The position numbers and the translations under genes were made by a program. Below, piece by piece: positions 17,414 to 25,653 of a stretch of 64,000 nucleotides of DNA; position 1 is the first letter of the stretch; every line of letters starts with the position of its first letter. This stretch comes from Flavobacteriaceae bacterium R38. GTDB lineage: Bacteria > Bacteroidota > Bacteroidia > Flavobacteriales > Flavobacteriaceae. The notes below the pieces were generated by a model. It ran no database searches, was not told the DNA's origin, and saw nothing but the letters and a program-made list of their open reading frames with translations. The stretch is taken from the NCBI GenBank assembly GCA_009901575.1, contig WXYP01000002.1, positions 372,001 to 436,000 of the forward strand, written 5' to 3'.

Positions 17414-18802
17414 ATGACACTGATAAAATCGATTTCCGGAATTAGAGGAACTATAGGGGGAAAACCTTCAGATAACCTGACTCCAATAGATGCGGTTAAA
17501 TTTGCATCGGCTTATGGGACATGGTTGAAGAAACAAAAAAAAGATAAAAAGCTTACTGTAGTTATAGGCCGGGATGCCAGACTTTCGGGAGAAATGATTC
17601 AGAACCTGGTTATTTCCAGTCTTGTAGGCCTGGGTATCGATATTATTGATTTGGGATTGTCAACTACACCAACTGTAGAAGTTGCAGTGCCTATGGAAAA
17701 TGCTGATGGCGGAATTATACTAACTGCCAGTCATAATCCGAAACAATGGAATGCATTGAAATTACTCAATGATAAAGGCGAATTTTTAGACGGAGCGAAC
17801 GGAGCAGAAATATTGGAAATAGCAGAGAGTGATGATTTTTCTTTTGCAGAAGTTGATGATTTAGGAAAGATTACTAAGAACGATGATTATATAGATATTC
17901 ATATTGAAGAAGTACTAAAATTACCTTTAGTAGATGCTGATAAAATCAAGAAAGCAAATTTTAAAGTTGTTGTAGATGGTGTGAATTCTACAGGAGGCAT
18001 CGCTATTCCTAAACTTTTAAACGCTTTGGGAGTAGAAACAGTAGAATTGTACTGTGAACCTACGGGGCATTTTCCTCATAATCCGGAGCCTTTGAAAGAG
18101 CATTTAACAGATTTATCTGAGCTTGTAGTAAAAGAAAAGGCAGATTTGGGAATAGTAGTAGATCCTGATGTTGACAGACTGGCTTTTATATGCAATGACG
18201 GAGAGATGTTTGGAGAAGAATATACATTGGTAGCCTGTGCCGATTTTGTTTTAGGTAAAACCCCTGGAAATACAGTATCTAATATGTCTTCTTCCCGTGC
18301 ATTAAGAGATATAACTTTAAAACATAACGGAAACTACGAAGCTAGTGCTGTGGGTGAGGTGAATGTAGTTACCTTAATGAAGAAGAATGAAGCGATTATC
18401 GGAGGAGAAGGAAATGGCGGAATTATTTACCCTGAACTTCATTATGGAAGAGATTCATTAGTAGGAGTAGCTTTGTTTTTAACTCATTTAGCCGAAGTTG
18501 GTATGACTACCCGAGAGTTAAGAGATAGTTATCCAAGTTATTTTATGAGTAAAAAGAAAATTCAATTGACACCTCAATTAGATGTAGACGGAATTTTAAA
18601 ATCTATGGAAGCTAAATATGCAGGTGAAAATATATCGACTGTTGATGGGGTAAAAATAGATTTTCCTGAAAATTGGGTACACCTGAGAAAATCGAATACA
18701 GAACCTATTATCAGGATTTACACCGAAGCTGCAACTCAACAAGAAGCAGATGGTTTGGCAGATCGAATTATAAATGAGATCAAAGAAATAGCAGGCATCT
18801 AA
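17414..18802 (+). CDS. glmM: Phosphoglucosamine mutase
   Basis: A 462-aa alpha-D-phosphohexomutase. The phospho-serine loop is TASHNPKQWNALK (Ser106), the metal-binding loop is DPDVDRLAFI, the sugar-specificity loop is GGEGNGGIIYP, and the C-terminal phosphate-binding loop is RKSNTEPIIRIYTE. GlmM converts glucosamine-6-phosphate to glucosamine-1-phosphate for UDP-GlcNAc synthesis, feeding peptidoglycan and lipid A. The Bacteroidetes version is close to phosphomannomutases, so dual activity is possible. A strong terminator follows 20 nt after the stop. A frame on the opposite strand at its end is a shadow. Confidence 0.93.
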   Translation: MTLIKSISGIRGTIGGKPSDNLTPIDAVKFASAYGTWLKKQKKDKKLTVVIGRDARLSGEMIQNLVISSLVGLGIDIIDLGLSTTPTVEVAVPMENADGGIILTASHNPKQWNALKLLNDKGEFLDGANGAEILEIAESDDFSFAEVDDLGKITKNDDYIDIHIEEVLKLPLVDADKIKKANFKVVVDGVNSTGGIAIPKLLNALGVETVELYCEPTGHFPHNPEPLKEHLTDLSELVVKEKADLGIVVDPDVDRLAFICNDGEMFGEEYTLVACADFVLGKTPGNTVSNMSSSRALRDITLKHNGNYEASAVGEVNVVTLMKKNEAIIGGEGNGGIIYPELHYGRDSLVGVALFLTHLAEVGMTTRELRDSYPSYFMSKKKIQLTPQLDVDGILKSMEAKYAGENISTVDGVKIDFPENWVHLRKSNTEPIIRIYTEAATQQEADGLADRIINEIKEIAGI

Positions 18803-18823
18803 ACTTGCAATACCGGATAACAA

Positions 18824-18855
18824 AAAAACGCCTCTGATTTAAGAGGCGTTTTTTT
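18824..18855 (+). terminator. Rho-independent terminator after glmM
   Basis: The stem AAACGCCTCT / AGAGGCGTTT has a short loop and is followed by a run of T. It is placed directly after glmM. Confidence 0.9.
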
Positions 18856-18871
18856 GTTTATGATATTAAAT

Positions 18872-18977
18872 ATCCTCTCCCAAAGGGAGAGGAGTAAGGA
18901 GAGGGAAAAAATATTTAAAAATCCCCTCATCCCTGCCTGCTGTCAGGCAGGCTAACCTTCTCCCTGGGGAGAAGGAG
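18872..18977. repeat. Composite REP-like element with three hairpins
   Basis: Three adjacent short hairpins are visible: CCTCTCCCAAAGGGAGAGG (18873-18892), CCTGCCTGCTGTCAGGCAGG (about 18931-18951) and CCTTCTCCCTGGGGAGAAGG (about 18955-18975). This type of intergenic repeat is GC-rich compared with its setting. It has no coding content. Confidence 0.7.
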
Positions 18978-19012
18978 CTATTTGAATTGACAATATGTTT
19001 AAAATTAATAAA

Positions 19013-19181
19013 CTTTGTCATTCCTGCGAAAGCAGGAATCCATGCACTTTTAACTTTTAGATCCCTGCCTTCGCAAGGATGGCAGTATAACTGCTTTTTT
19101 AAATACTTAAATCGGCCTCTGTAAATCCGTTATTGAATTTAATATCGTTAGAAACCTCCTGGATAGCAGGCTGATCTCCAT
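19013..19181. repeat. Upstream copy of a ~168-bp direct repeat: REP element plus 3' end of the lipoprotein gene
   Basis: This segment is nearly identical to 19210-19379, offset by 197-198 bp. It contains a REP hairpin (19017-19085) followed by an antisense copy of the last ~27 codons of the lipoprotein gene, from about 19102 to 19181. The rest of the gene is absent, so this is a non-functional fragment left by a partial tandem duplication. A few substitutions and one 1-nt length change separate the two copies. Confidence 0.9.
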
Positions 19182-19209
19182 TTTAAATTAGAGGCGTTTT
19201 TTATTTGAT

Positions 19210-19288
19210 CTTTGTCATTCCTGCGAAAGCAGGAATCCATGCATTTTTTAACTTTTAGATCCCTGCCTTCACAGGGATGGCAGTATAA
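19210..19288. repeat. REP-like element, second copy
   Basis: GTCATTCCTGCGAAAGCAGG ... CCCTGCCTTCACAGGGATGG is the counterpart of the element at 19017-19085, lying directly 3' of the intact lipoprotein gene. A short AGAGGCGTTTTTT (19189-19201) before it echoes the glmM terminator arm, as if that was included in the duplicated or rearranged segment. Confidence 0.8.
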
Positions 19289-19296
19289 CTGCTTTT

Positions 19297-20163
19297 TTAA
19301 ATACTTAAATCGGCCTCTGTAAATCCGTTATTGAATTTAATATTGGTAGAAATCTCCTGGATAGCAGGCTGGTCTCCATATGATCCATCTTCTCCAGGGA
19401 AAAAGATATCACGTTTTGCCGGAATCATTAATCCGTTAACCTCTTCATAATTTACTTTCATGAGCAGAACAGGATCGTTAAATCCGAATGCAGGAAGTGA
19501 GAAATAAAACTGATCTACCATCTTAGTTTCTTTATTTACATAGAGGACGTAGATGTCATTTTGTTCTTTTTTAGTGACTTCAGGATCGTAAGTAACGGTT
19601 ACTTTATCATAATCGGTTCCATTTACGTTTTCACTACCATTATATTCGTAAAGCACTCCTGGGTTATCTAACTTATACATCATTACAAACCAAAAATAAT
19701 TGGCTTTTCTCAAAAACTGAGTGCTTCCAATGGCTGTAGGATCTTCTATTTTAGTACCATTCTGTGAAATGTGAGCATTTTCTCCATCATAGTATTGAAT
19801 AACTTCTCCGTCTGTTCCCGGCATTACATTGATATCGTGTTGTGTGTATTTTCCCCATGATTGCTCTGTATGAAATACATAACGCTCAATAGATTTATCG
19901 GCTGTTCCGTCTGCTTGTAGGTAATTGTAATTGAACTCAACATCTTTTTGTTTCCATAATTTCCCCCATCCTCCGGAAGCGGCTTCTATAGCTTTAATAA
20001 TGGATTTAGGAGTATTGGTATCATAAGAAATTTCTATTTTAACTTCTTCTACCTGATTTTGAGGAGGCGTTTTTTCTTTTTCTTTCTTTTCTGTATTACA
20101 GGAAATAGAAAAGATTAAAAATAATGCAGAAACTGCAATTAATCCTATTTTAGTGTTTTTCAT
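19297..20163 (-). CDS. Putative lipoprotein of unknown function
   Basis: A 288-aa protein with a lipoprotein signal, MKNTKIGLIAVSALFLIFSISC, placing the lipidated Cys at residue 22. It continues into a charged linker (NTEKKEKEKTPPQNQ). The mature part has features of a conserved Bacteroidetes family: AIEAASGGWGKLWKQKDVEFNY, then VIQYYDGENAHIS, FWFVMMYKLDNPG and MIPAKRDIFFP. I believe it resembles families labelled DUF6503, but this is from memory. It is probably anchored in the envelope. A minus-strand TAAATTTG at 20229-20236 may be its -7 element. Its 3' end is duplicated downstream. Confidence 0.75.
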   Translation of the reverse strand: MKNTKIGLIAVSALFLIFSISCNTEKKEKEKTPPQNQVEEVKIEISYDTNTPKSIIKAIEAASGGWGKLWKQKDVEFNYNYLQADGTADKSIERYVFHTEQSWGKYTQHDINVMPGTDGEVIQYYDGENAHISQNGTKIEDPTAIGSTQFLRKANYFWFVMMYKLDNPGVLYEYNGSENVNGTDYDKVTVTYDPEVTKKEQNDIYVLYVNKETKMVDQFYFSLPAFGFNDPVLLMKVNYEEVNGLMIPAKRDIFFPGEDGSYGDQPAIQEISTNIKFNNGFTEADLSI

Positions 20164-20228
20164 TTTGATTGTTTTTAATGATTTAATAGACTGTTTATAT
20201 AAATTTTTAAACTACATTTAAAGGAATA

Positions 20229-20236
20229 CAAATTTA
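20229..20236 (-). promoter_or_regulatory. -7 promoter element for the lipoprotein gene
   Basis: The minus strand reads TAAATTTG, an exact TAnnTTTG match about 65 nt before the start codon. No good TTTG is seen at the expected -33 distance. Confidence 0.4.
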
Positions 20237-20253
20237 AGGCTTATACATTATCT

Positions 20254-20769
20254 ATGAGTAAAAGAGATTTAAAAAAATACTTGAATACGCTCAATAAGGA
20301 ACAGTTGGAAGAACAGTTAATTGATCTCTATGAGCGTTTTAATCAAGTAAAAACCTACTATAATTTTGTTTTTAATCCGAAAGAAGAAAAACTTATAGGA
20401 GAATGTAAAGCAAAAATCTCCAATGAATACTTTCCTACAGGAAAGCGTAAAAAACCTAAAATGAGAAGGTCTGTTGCTCAAAAATTCATTAAGCATTTTA
20501 TAACCATAGGAGTAGATCCGGTTTTAATAGCAGATGTAATGTTGTTTAATCTGGAAATTGCGCAAACTTTTTCTTCAGAAAAACCTATAAAACAAGAAGC
20601 GTTTTATAAAAGTATGTTTAATTCTTATAAACAATCCATTGAGTTTATTATTCAAAATGGAATTTTAAATGACTTCAAACCTCGATTGCTTAAAATCTAT
20701 GCAGAAACTCAACATCAGGACTGGCTTAATCAATATGATTTTGAAATGGCTATAGAGATGATGGATTAA
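20254..20769 (+). CDS. Conserved hypothetical protein (possibly DUF6155)
   Basis: A 171-aa mostly helical protein starting MSKRDLKKYLNTLNKEQLEEQ. It has a basic segment (GKRKKPKMRRSVAQKFIKHF) and later VDPVLIADVMLFNLEIAQTF. It has no signal or membrane helix, so it should be cytoplasmic. I recall the same opening and the RRSVAQKFIKHF motif in a family called DUF6155 found in Bacteroidetes and other bacteria. The role is unknown. It is divergent from the lipoprotein gene with 90 nt between the two starts, and stands before the metalloprotease gene with its own upstream region. Confidence 0.7.
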   Translation: MSKRDLKKYLNTLNKEQLEEQLIDLYERFNQVKTYYNFVFNPKEEKLIGECKAKISNEYFPTGKRKKPKMRRSVAQKFIKHFITIGVDPVLIADVMLFNLEIAQTFSSEKPIKQEAFYKSMFNSYKQSIEFIIQNGILNDFKPRLLKIYAETQHQDWLNQYDFEMAIEMMD

Positions 20770-20852
20770 TTTTGAATCATAGCTGTTTTTATTAATTTTT
20801 AGCAGATGCTAATTTTAAGAAAACCTTAAGAGCTTGAAGGCACGCGTTAGTA

Positions 20853-20860
20853 TATTTTTG
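20853..20860 (+). promoter_or_regulatory. -7 promoter element for the metalloprotease gene
   Basis: TATTTTTG is an exact TAnnTTTG match about 53 nt before the ATG. A CTTG lies 16 nt upstream of it, so the -33 element is weak. Confidence 0.45.
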
Positions 20861-20913
20861 TGCATCAACAAATTAAATATCAAATTTTCTAGTTAATCAA
20901 CCACGTTTATTTT

Positions 20914-23412
20914 ATGAAAAAGCAAATTCTACTAATTCTTGTGCTTGCCTTAATAAGTTCTGCCGATGCATTTAGTCAAAGGAGAAATAAGAAAAAATCT
21001 AAAAAAGGACAAGTAACAACTTCGGCTCCAGCACCAAAACCAAAGAAAAATGGGGTTAAACCTTATGCAAAAGTAGTTACCAAAGATGCTGTTACAGATG
21101 ACGGACTTTTTAAAGTGCATAAAGTAGGAGAAAAATATTATTATGAAATTCCGCATGCACATTTAGCTAAAGAAATGCTTTGGGTAAGTAGAATTTCTCA
21201 GATTCCAGCTAATTTAGGAGGTGGATTTAGAAATGCTGGTTCTAAAGTTAATGAGCAAGTGGTTTCATGGAATCGATTTCAAAATAAAATATTATTAAAA
21301 GCTAAATCGTATAACGCTGTTGCAGATGAATCACTTCCTATTAGTGTTTCTGTAAAGGCAAATAATTATGAGCCTACCATTGCTGCATTTAAAATAGAAG
21401 CTTTTAATGCAGATTCAACTGCTGTTGTAATAGATGTAACTAAATTATTTTCTACAGATGTAAGAGCTATTAGTGGCTTATCTAATGGCTTAAGAACAAC
21501 TTATAGAGTTCGTAATTTAGATGCTTCCAGAAGTTTTATAAATAGTATTAAGAGTTTTCCTGAAAATATAGAAGTAAAACAGGATTTTACTTATAATGCA
21601 ACTAATCCGCCATCTTCCAGAGCTACAGGCTCTATTAGTTTACAGATGAATCAATCAATGATTTTATTACCGGAAAAACCTATGCAGCCGCGTATTTTTG
21701 ATCGAAGAGTTGGTTTTTTTACAATTAGTCAAGTAGATTATGGTTCAGAAAAATTAAAGGCAGACAGGAAAGAATATATTCGTCGTTGGCGTTTAGAGCC
21801 TAAAGATCCTGCAGCTTATGCAAGAGGAGAATTAGTAGAGCCTGTTAAACCAATTGTATATTACTTAGATCCTGCTACTCCTGAAAAATTAAGAAAATAT
21901 ATTAAGCAAGGAATAGAAGACTGGCAAAAACCATTTGAAACTGCTGGTTTTAAAAATGCAATTATTGCTAAAGACCCGCCATCAAAAGAAGAAGATCCTG
22001 AGTTTAGCCCGGAAGATATTAGATATTCTGTAGTAAGGTATGTTGCTAGTGAGACTAGAAATGCAGTAGGTCCAAGTGTTTCAGATCCGCGTTCAGGGGA
22101 AATCATTGAGAGTGACATTATCTGGTACCATAACCACTTACGTTCTTACAGGAACAGGTATTTATTGGAAACCGGAGCTGCTAATCCATCTGCAAGAACT
22201 TTGGATACTCCAGAAGAAGAGATAGGAGATATGATGCGTATGGTAATAGCACATGAAGTAGGCCATGCATTAGGATTCCCTCATAATATGGCAGCTAGTT
22301 TTGCCTATGATGTCGAATCTTATCGCGATGGAGATTTTACACAAGAGCATGGGCTTGCGGCGAGTCTTATGGATTATACCCGATACAATTACATAGCACA
22401 ACCGGGGGATAAGAATATTCGATTTATCCGTCAAATGGGGCCTTATGATCATTATGCTACCAATTGGGGGTATAGAGTAATCCCTAATGCTAAAACTCCC
22501 GAAGATGAGCTGAGTACATTAAACAAATGGATTTTAGATAAGGCTGATGACCCAAGATATAAGTTTGGACAGCAACGAGGTCCTGCACTTGATCCATCAG
22601 CTCAGACAGAGAGTATAGGAGATAACCCTATTGAAGCAAGTGATTATGGTATAAAAAACCTTAAATATGTAGCCAAAAATTTACCGGCATGGACCTCTGA
22701 CGTAACAAACAATTATGATGACTTAGAAGAATTATATAGAGAACTTTTAGGAGTTTGGAATCGTTATGTAGGTCATGTCATTACTAATATAGGAGGTGTC
22801 TATGAAGATTATAAAACACCTGCTCAAAATGGCGTCGTTTATACACATGTTGATGAAGCTACACAAAAAGCATCTATGAAATGGGTGCAGGATAATGTAT
22901 TTAAAACACCAACCTGGTTAATAGATAAAAAAATACTTCAAAATATAGATCATGCAGGTTATTTTGAACGTTTAAGAAGCTTACAAGTAAGGCAGCTTAA
23001 TACTATTTTAAGAGTAGATCGAATAGGTCGTTTAATAGATGCAGAAACTATTAATGATTCTTATTATTCTGCACTGGAGATGTTTAGAGATTTACGCAAT
23101 GGTATCTGGAGTGAATTAAGAACAAATACTAAGGTTGATATCTACAGGAGAGATTTGCAAAGAGCTTATATTGAAAGAATGGGCTTTTTAATGGAAGCAG
23201 AACAACAACGTGTTTTCAATAGACCTGGACTCGATAGTCCGTTAAGCTATAATGTAAATCAATCTGATGTTGATGCATTGGTAAGAGGAGAATTAAAACA
23301 ATTAAGAAGAAGGCTGATTAATGCAAAAAACAGTGCTTCAAATACGATAACACGTTATCATTATGAAGATTGTATTGCACGAATAGATGCTATTTTTGAT
23401 AATAAATCATAA
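20914..23412 (+). CDS. Exported zinc-dependent metalloprotease (DUF5117/DUF4953 type)
   Basis: An 832-aa protein with a signal peptide (MKKQILLILVLALISSADAFSQ). A Lys/Pro-rich low-complexity stretch follows (RRNKKKSKKGQV ... APKPKKNG). The central catalytic helix carries the extended metzincin-like motif HEVGHALGFPH, with the first His at residue 447. A later ASLMDYTRYNY may supply the Met-turn. The family is widespread in Bacteroidetes, periplasmic or surface-exposed, with an unknown substrate. The long N-terminal half (KEMLWVSRISQIP; MILLPEKPMQPRIFDRRVGFF) is the DUF5117-type domain that precedes the protease domain. The length is normal. The gene stands alone. Confidence 0.88.
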   Translation: MKKQILLILVLALISSADAFSQRRNKKKSKKGQVTTSAPAPKPKKNGVKPYAKVVTKDAVTDDGLFKVHKVGEKYYYEIPHAHLAKEMLWVSRISQIPANLGGGFRNAGSKVNEQVVSWNRFQNKILLKAKSYNAVADESLPISVSVKANNYEPTIAAFKIEAFNADSTAVVIDVTKLFSTDVRAISGLSNGLRTTYRVRNLDASRSFINSIKSFPENIEVKQDFTYNATNPPSSRATGSISLQMNQSMILLPEKPMQPRIFDRRVGFFTISQVDYGSEKLKADRKEYIRRWRLEPKDPAAYARGELVEPVKPIVYYLDPATPEKLRKYIKQGIEDWQKPFETAGFKNAIIAKDPPSKEEDPEFSPEDIRYSVVRYVASETRNAVGPSVSDPRSGEIIESDIIWYHNHLRSYRNRYLLETGAANPSARTLDTPEEEIGDMMRMVIAHEVGHALGFPHNMAASFAYDVESYRDGDFTQEHGLAASLMDYTRYNYIAQPGDKNIRFIRQMGPYDHYATNWGYRVIPNAKTPEDELSTLNKWILDKADDPRYKFGQQRGPALDPSAQTESIGDNPIEASDYGIKNLKYVAKNLPAWTSDVTNNYDDLEELYRELLGVWNRYVGHVITNIGGVYEDYKTPAQNGVVYTHVDEATQKASMKWVQDNVFKTPTWLIDKKILQNIDHAGYFERLRSLQVRQLNTILRVDRIGRLIDAETINDSYYSALEMFRDLRNGIWSELRTNTKVDIYRRDLQRAYIERMGFLMEAEQQRVFNRPGLDSPLSYNVNQSDVDALVRGELKQLRRRLINAKNSASNTITRYHYEDCIARIDAIFDNKS

Positions 23413-23453
23413 GATTTAATAGCGTTGAAAATAATTTTTTGAAAAAGAATTAT

Positions 23454-23484
23454 TTTGTTTTTCATACTAAATTATATATATTCG
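23454..23484 (+). promoter_or_regulatory. Bacteroidetes-type promoter of a short transcription unit
   Basis: TTTG at 23454-23457 and TATATTCG at 23477-23484 are separated by exactly 19 nt, matching TTTG-N19-TAnnTTTG with one mismatch. The only downstream content before a strong terminator is a 32-codon frame. Confidence 0.6.
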
Positions 23485-23532
23485 AGTTATAATTAAGCTA
23501 AAAAATAAGTAATAACCCCAAATTCTTATATC

Positions 23533-23631
23533 ATGCTATATGACATCTATGGTGAAGAATACATTGAATTTCTTCAAGATTTAAATCAGATTTTAGTTTC
23601 GAATAAACTAAAACAATTGGACTTTAGTTAG
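23533..23631 (+). CDS. Possible 32-aa peptide, or part of a small RNA
   Basis: ATG to TAG encodes MLYDIYGEEYIEFLQDLNQI and 12 more residues (32 in all), an acidic and aromatic-rich peptide with a helical pattern. No strong Shine-Dalgarno sequence is visible, but Bacteroidetes often lack one. It sits inside a unit bounded by a near-consensus promoter and a rho-independent terminator, about 200 nt long. A small RNA is an equally good explanation. Confidence 0.35.
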   Translation: MLYDIYGEEYIEFLQDLNQILVSNKLKQLDFS

Positions 23632-23659
23632 TCTAATTTTAAAGAATTCGGATAAATAA

Positions 23660-23697
23660 TAAAAGCCGGAAAACTTACTAAGTTTTCCGGCTTTTTT
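23660..23697 (+). terminator. Rho-independent terminator
   Basis: The stem AAAAGCCGGAAAACTT / AAGTTTTCCGGCTTTT is followed by T-rich sequence. It is strong and nearly perfect, and it separates the short unit from the biosynthetic operon. Confidence 0.92.
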
Positions 23698-23805
23698 ACT
23701 TTACTGCATTCACAATAAAACTAAGAAAAGCTCTTTTGTTAGAAAGTACGTTTTTTAGCATTTAATTTAGATGAGGTGTGAAAGTTATCACTATTTTTAA
23801 CAGCA

Positions 23806-24939
23806 ATGAAAAAGAGAATTGATGTATTAATAATTGGAGGAGGGTTAGCTGGTTTAACAAGTGCAATTCACTTATCTAAAAACGGGATTAAAGTAACATT
23901 GATTGAAAAGTCTTCATATCCGAGACATAAAGTTTGTGGAGAATATGTGTCCAATGAGATAATACCTTATTTAGATAGTTTAGGAGCTCCCCCTGAAAAA
24001 CTGTATCCGAAAAAAATAGACAAATTTTTATTTTCTTCTTCTAATGGAAGGACATTAACTTCAGATTTACCGGTAGGCGGATTTGGAGTTAGCCGATACG
24101 CACTCGATTCCTATTTATATTCTATTGCAAAAGAGAATGGCTGTGAAATCATTAAAGATACAGTTCTTGATGTTGTATTTGAAAAGGATAACTTTTCTGT
24201 GAATACGGAGCAGAATAGTATTTTAAATGCTAAAATTGTTATCGGAGCTTATGGAAAACGATCTAATATAGATCGCAAACTTGCAAGAGAATTTATAAAA
24301 AAGAAATCTCCATGGCTGGCAGTTAAAGCACATTATAAAGGTGATTTTCCGGAAGATTTGGTTGCTTTGCATAATTTTAAAGGAGGATATTGCGGAGTTT
24401 CAAAAGTAGAAAATGACAATGTCAATGTGTGTTATCTGGCAGATTACAAGACATTTAAAAAGTATAAAAACATCAAAGAATATCAGGAAAACGTGTTGAG
24501 TAAAAATCGACATTTGAAAAAACTTTTTACCGATTTCGAATTGGTCTTCGAGAAACCTCTTACTATTAGCCAGATTGCTTTTGACAAAAAGAAAGCGGTA
24601 GAACATCACATTCTGATGACTGGAGATACTGCAGGGCTAATACATCCTTTATGTGGTAACGGAATGGCCATGGCAATCCGAAGTGCCCAAATATGTTCAG
24701 ATCTTATTATTTCATATTTTAACGGAACTATTCCTTCCAGGGCAGTTTTAGAAAAAAAATATGCTTCCAGTTGGAATTTAACCTTTAAATCCCGACTAAG
24801 AACCGGGAGACTCTTAGCCTCTCTATTCAGGAATGAACAATTGTCAAAATGGATATTTAATAGCCTGGCGATTTTTCCATTCTTATTACCATTGATTATT
24901 AAAAAAACACATGGAGAACCTGTAACACATACCAGCTAA
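23806..24939 (+). CDS. FAD-dependent oxidoreductase of the biosynthetic operon (geranylgeranyl-reductase-like)
   Basis: A 377-aa flavoprotein. The N-terminal dinucleotide fold is IIGGGLAGLTSAIHL, followed by the family-typical RHKVCGEYVSNEI. The second FAD motif is GDTAGLIHPLCGNGMAMAIRSA. This subgroup of the aromatic-hydroxylase/geranylgeranyl-reductase superfamily includes enzymes that hydroxylate, epoxidise or reduce lipids and polyketides. It is the first gene of an eight-gene run. Its TAA touches the ATG of the methyltransferase gene with no gap. By analogy with the Streptomyces srs operon, where a flavoprotein oxidises an alkylresorcinol, I infer that it oxidises the type III PKS product. 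A saturating reductase role is the alternative. Confidence 0.85.
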   Translation: MKKRIDVLIIGGGLAGLTSAIHLSKNGIKVTLIEKSSYPRHKVCGEYVSNEIIPYLDSLGAPPEKLYPKKIDKFLFSSSNGRTLTSDLPVGGFGVSRYALDSYLYSIAKENGCEIIKDTVLDVVFEKDNFSVNTEQNSILNAKIVIGAYGKRSNIDRKLAREFIKKKSPWLAVKAHYKGDFPEDLVALHNFKGGYCGVSKVENDNVNVCYLADYKTFKKYKNIKEYQENVLSKNRHLKKLFTDFELVFEKPLTISQIAFDKKKAVEHHILMTGDTAGLIHPLCGNGMAMAIRSAQICSDLIISYFNGTIPSRAVLEKKYASSWNLTFKSRLRTGRLLASLFRNEQLSKWIFNSLAIFPFLLPLIIKKTHGEPVTHTS

Positions 24940-25653
24940 ATGTTTATCAATACTAAATACAGGACGGAGGAAGAAGAAATCATGGACGATTTTGAGATGG
25001 AAGGAGAACGTCTCAGAGTTACTTTAGATGAAATTGCACAGATAAACAGACTGTTAGGAGGAAATACGCTAACCTTGAAAGGAGTTGACTATTTAATAGA
25101 CCAAATAGTATCTGATAGCGTAGTGACGATTCTTGATATTGGTTGCGGAAACGGAGATATGCTCAGGGCACTTGCAGATTTCGCATTAAAAAAAGGGTGG
25201 AAGTTTAAATTGATTGGAGTAGATGCAAATCTTTATACTGTTGATTATGCCAGAAAACTATCAGAAACATATCAAAATATAGAATATCATCACATGGATA
25301 TTTTTTCAGATGAATTTTCTAATTTGGAATACGATATTGTAACTTGTACATTGATTTTACATCATTTTAATGATTCAGAATTACTGAAATTAATGACCTT
25401 GTTAATCAAAAAAAGTAAAATAGGAATTGTTGTTAATGATTTGCACAGAAGTGCTGTGGCCTATCGTCTCTTTCAGCTGGTAAGTTTCATTTTCAGATTA
25501 AGTGAAATGCCTTCTAAAGATGGTTTGACATCTATCCTCAGAGGATTTAAAAAGAAAGAACTGGAAACATTTTCTAAAAAATTAACTATTAAAAATTATA
25601 AGATCCGCTGGAAATGGGCTTTCCGATATCAATGGATCATCAAAACTGTATGA
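24940..25653 (+). CDS. SAM-dependent methyltransferase of the biosynthetic operon
   Basis: A 237-aa class I methyltransferase. SAM motif I is ILDIGCGNGDML, motif II is LIGVDANLYTVDYAR, and YDIVTCTLILHHFND follows in the usual post-motif position. The conserved N-terminal stretch (KYRTEEEEIMDDFEMEGE) argues for the first ATG, though a second ATG at 24982 is possible. The product should be an O- or C-methylated intermediate, most simply the phenolic or pyrone product of the adjacent type III PKS. Its stop overlaps the start of the PKS gene (ATGA), a sign of translational coupling. It is cytoplasmic. Confidence 0.85.
   Translation: MFINTKYRTEEEEIMDDFEMEGERLRVTLDEIAQINRLLGGNTLTLKGVDYLIDQIVSDSVVTILDIGCGNGDMLRALADFALKKGWKFKLIGVDANLYTVDYARKLSETYQNIEYHHMDIFSDEFSNLEYDIVTCTLILHHFNDSELLKLMTLLIKKSKIGIVVNDLHRSAVAYRLFQLVSFIFRLSEMPSKDGLTSILRGFKKKELETFSKKLTIKNYKIRWKWAFRYQWIIKTV

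Noticed and set aside
19013-19379. Possible CRISPR-like direct repeats
   Set aside because: There are only two copies, about 168 bp each. They contain gene and REP sequence and have no spacers or cas genes.
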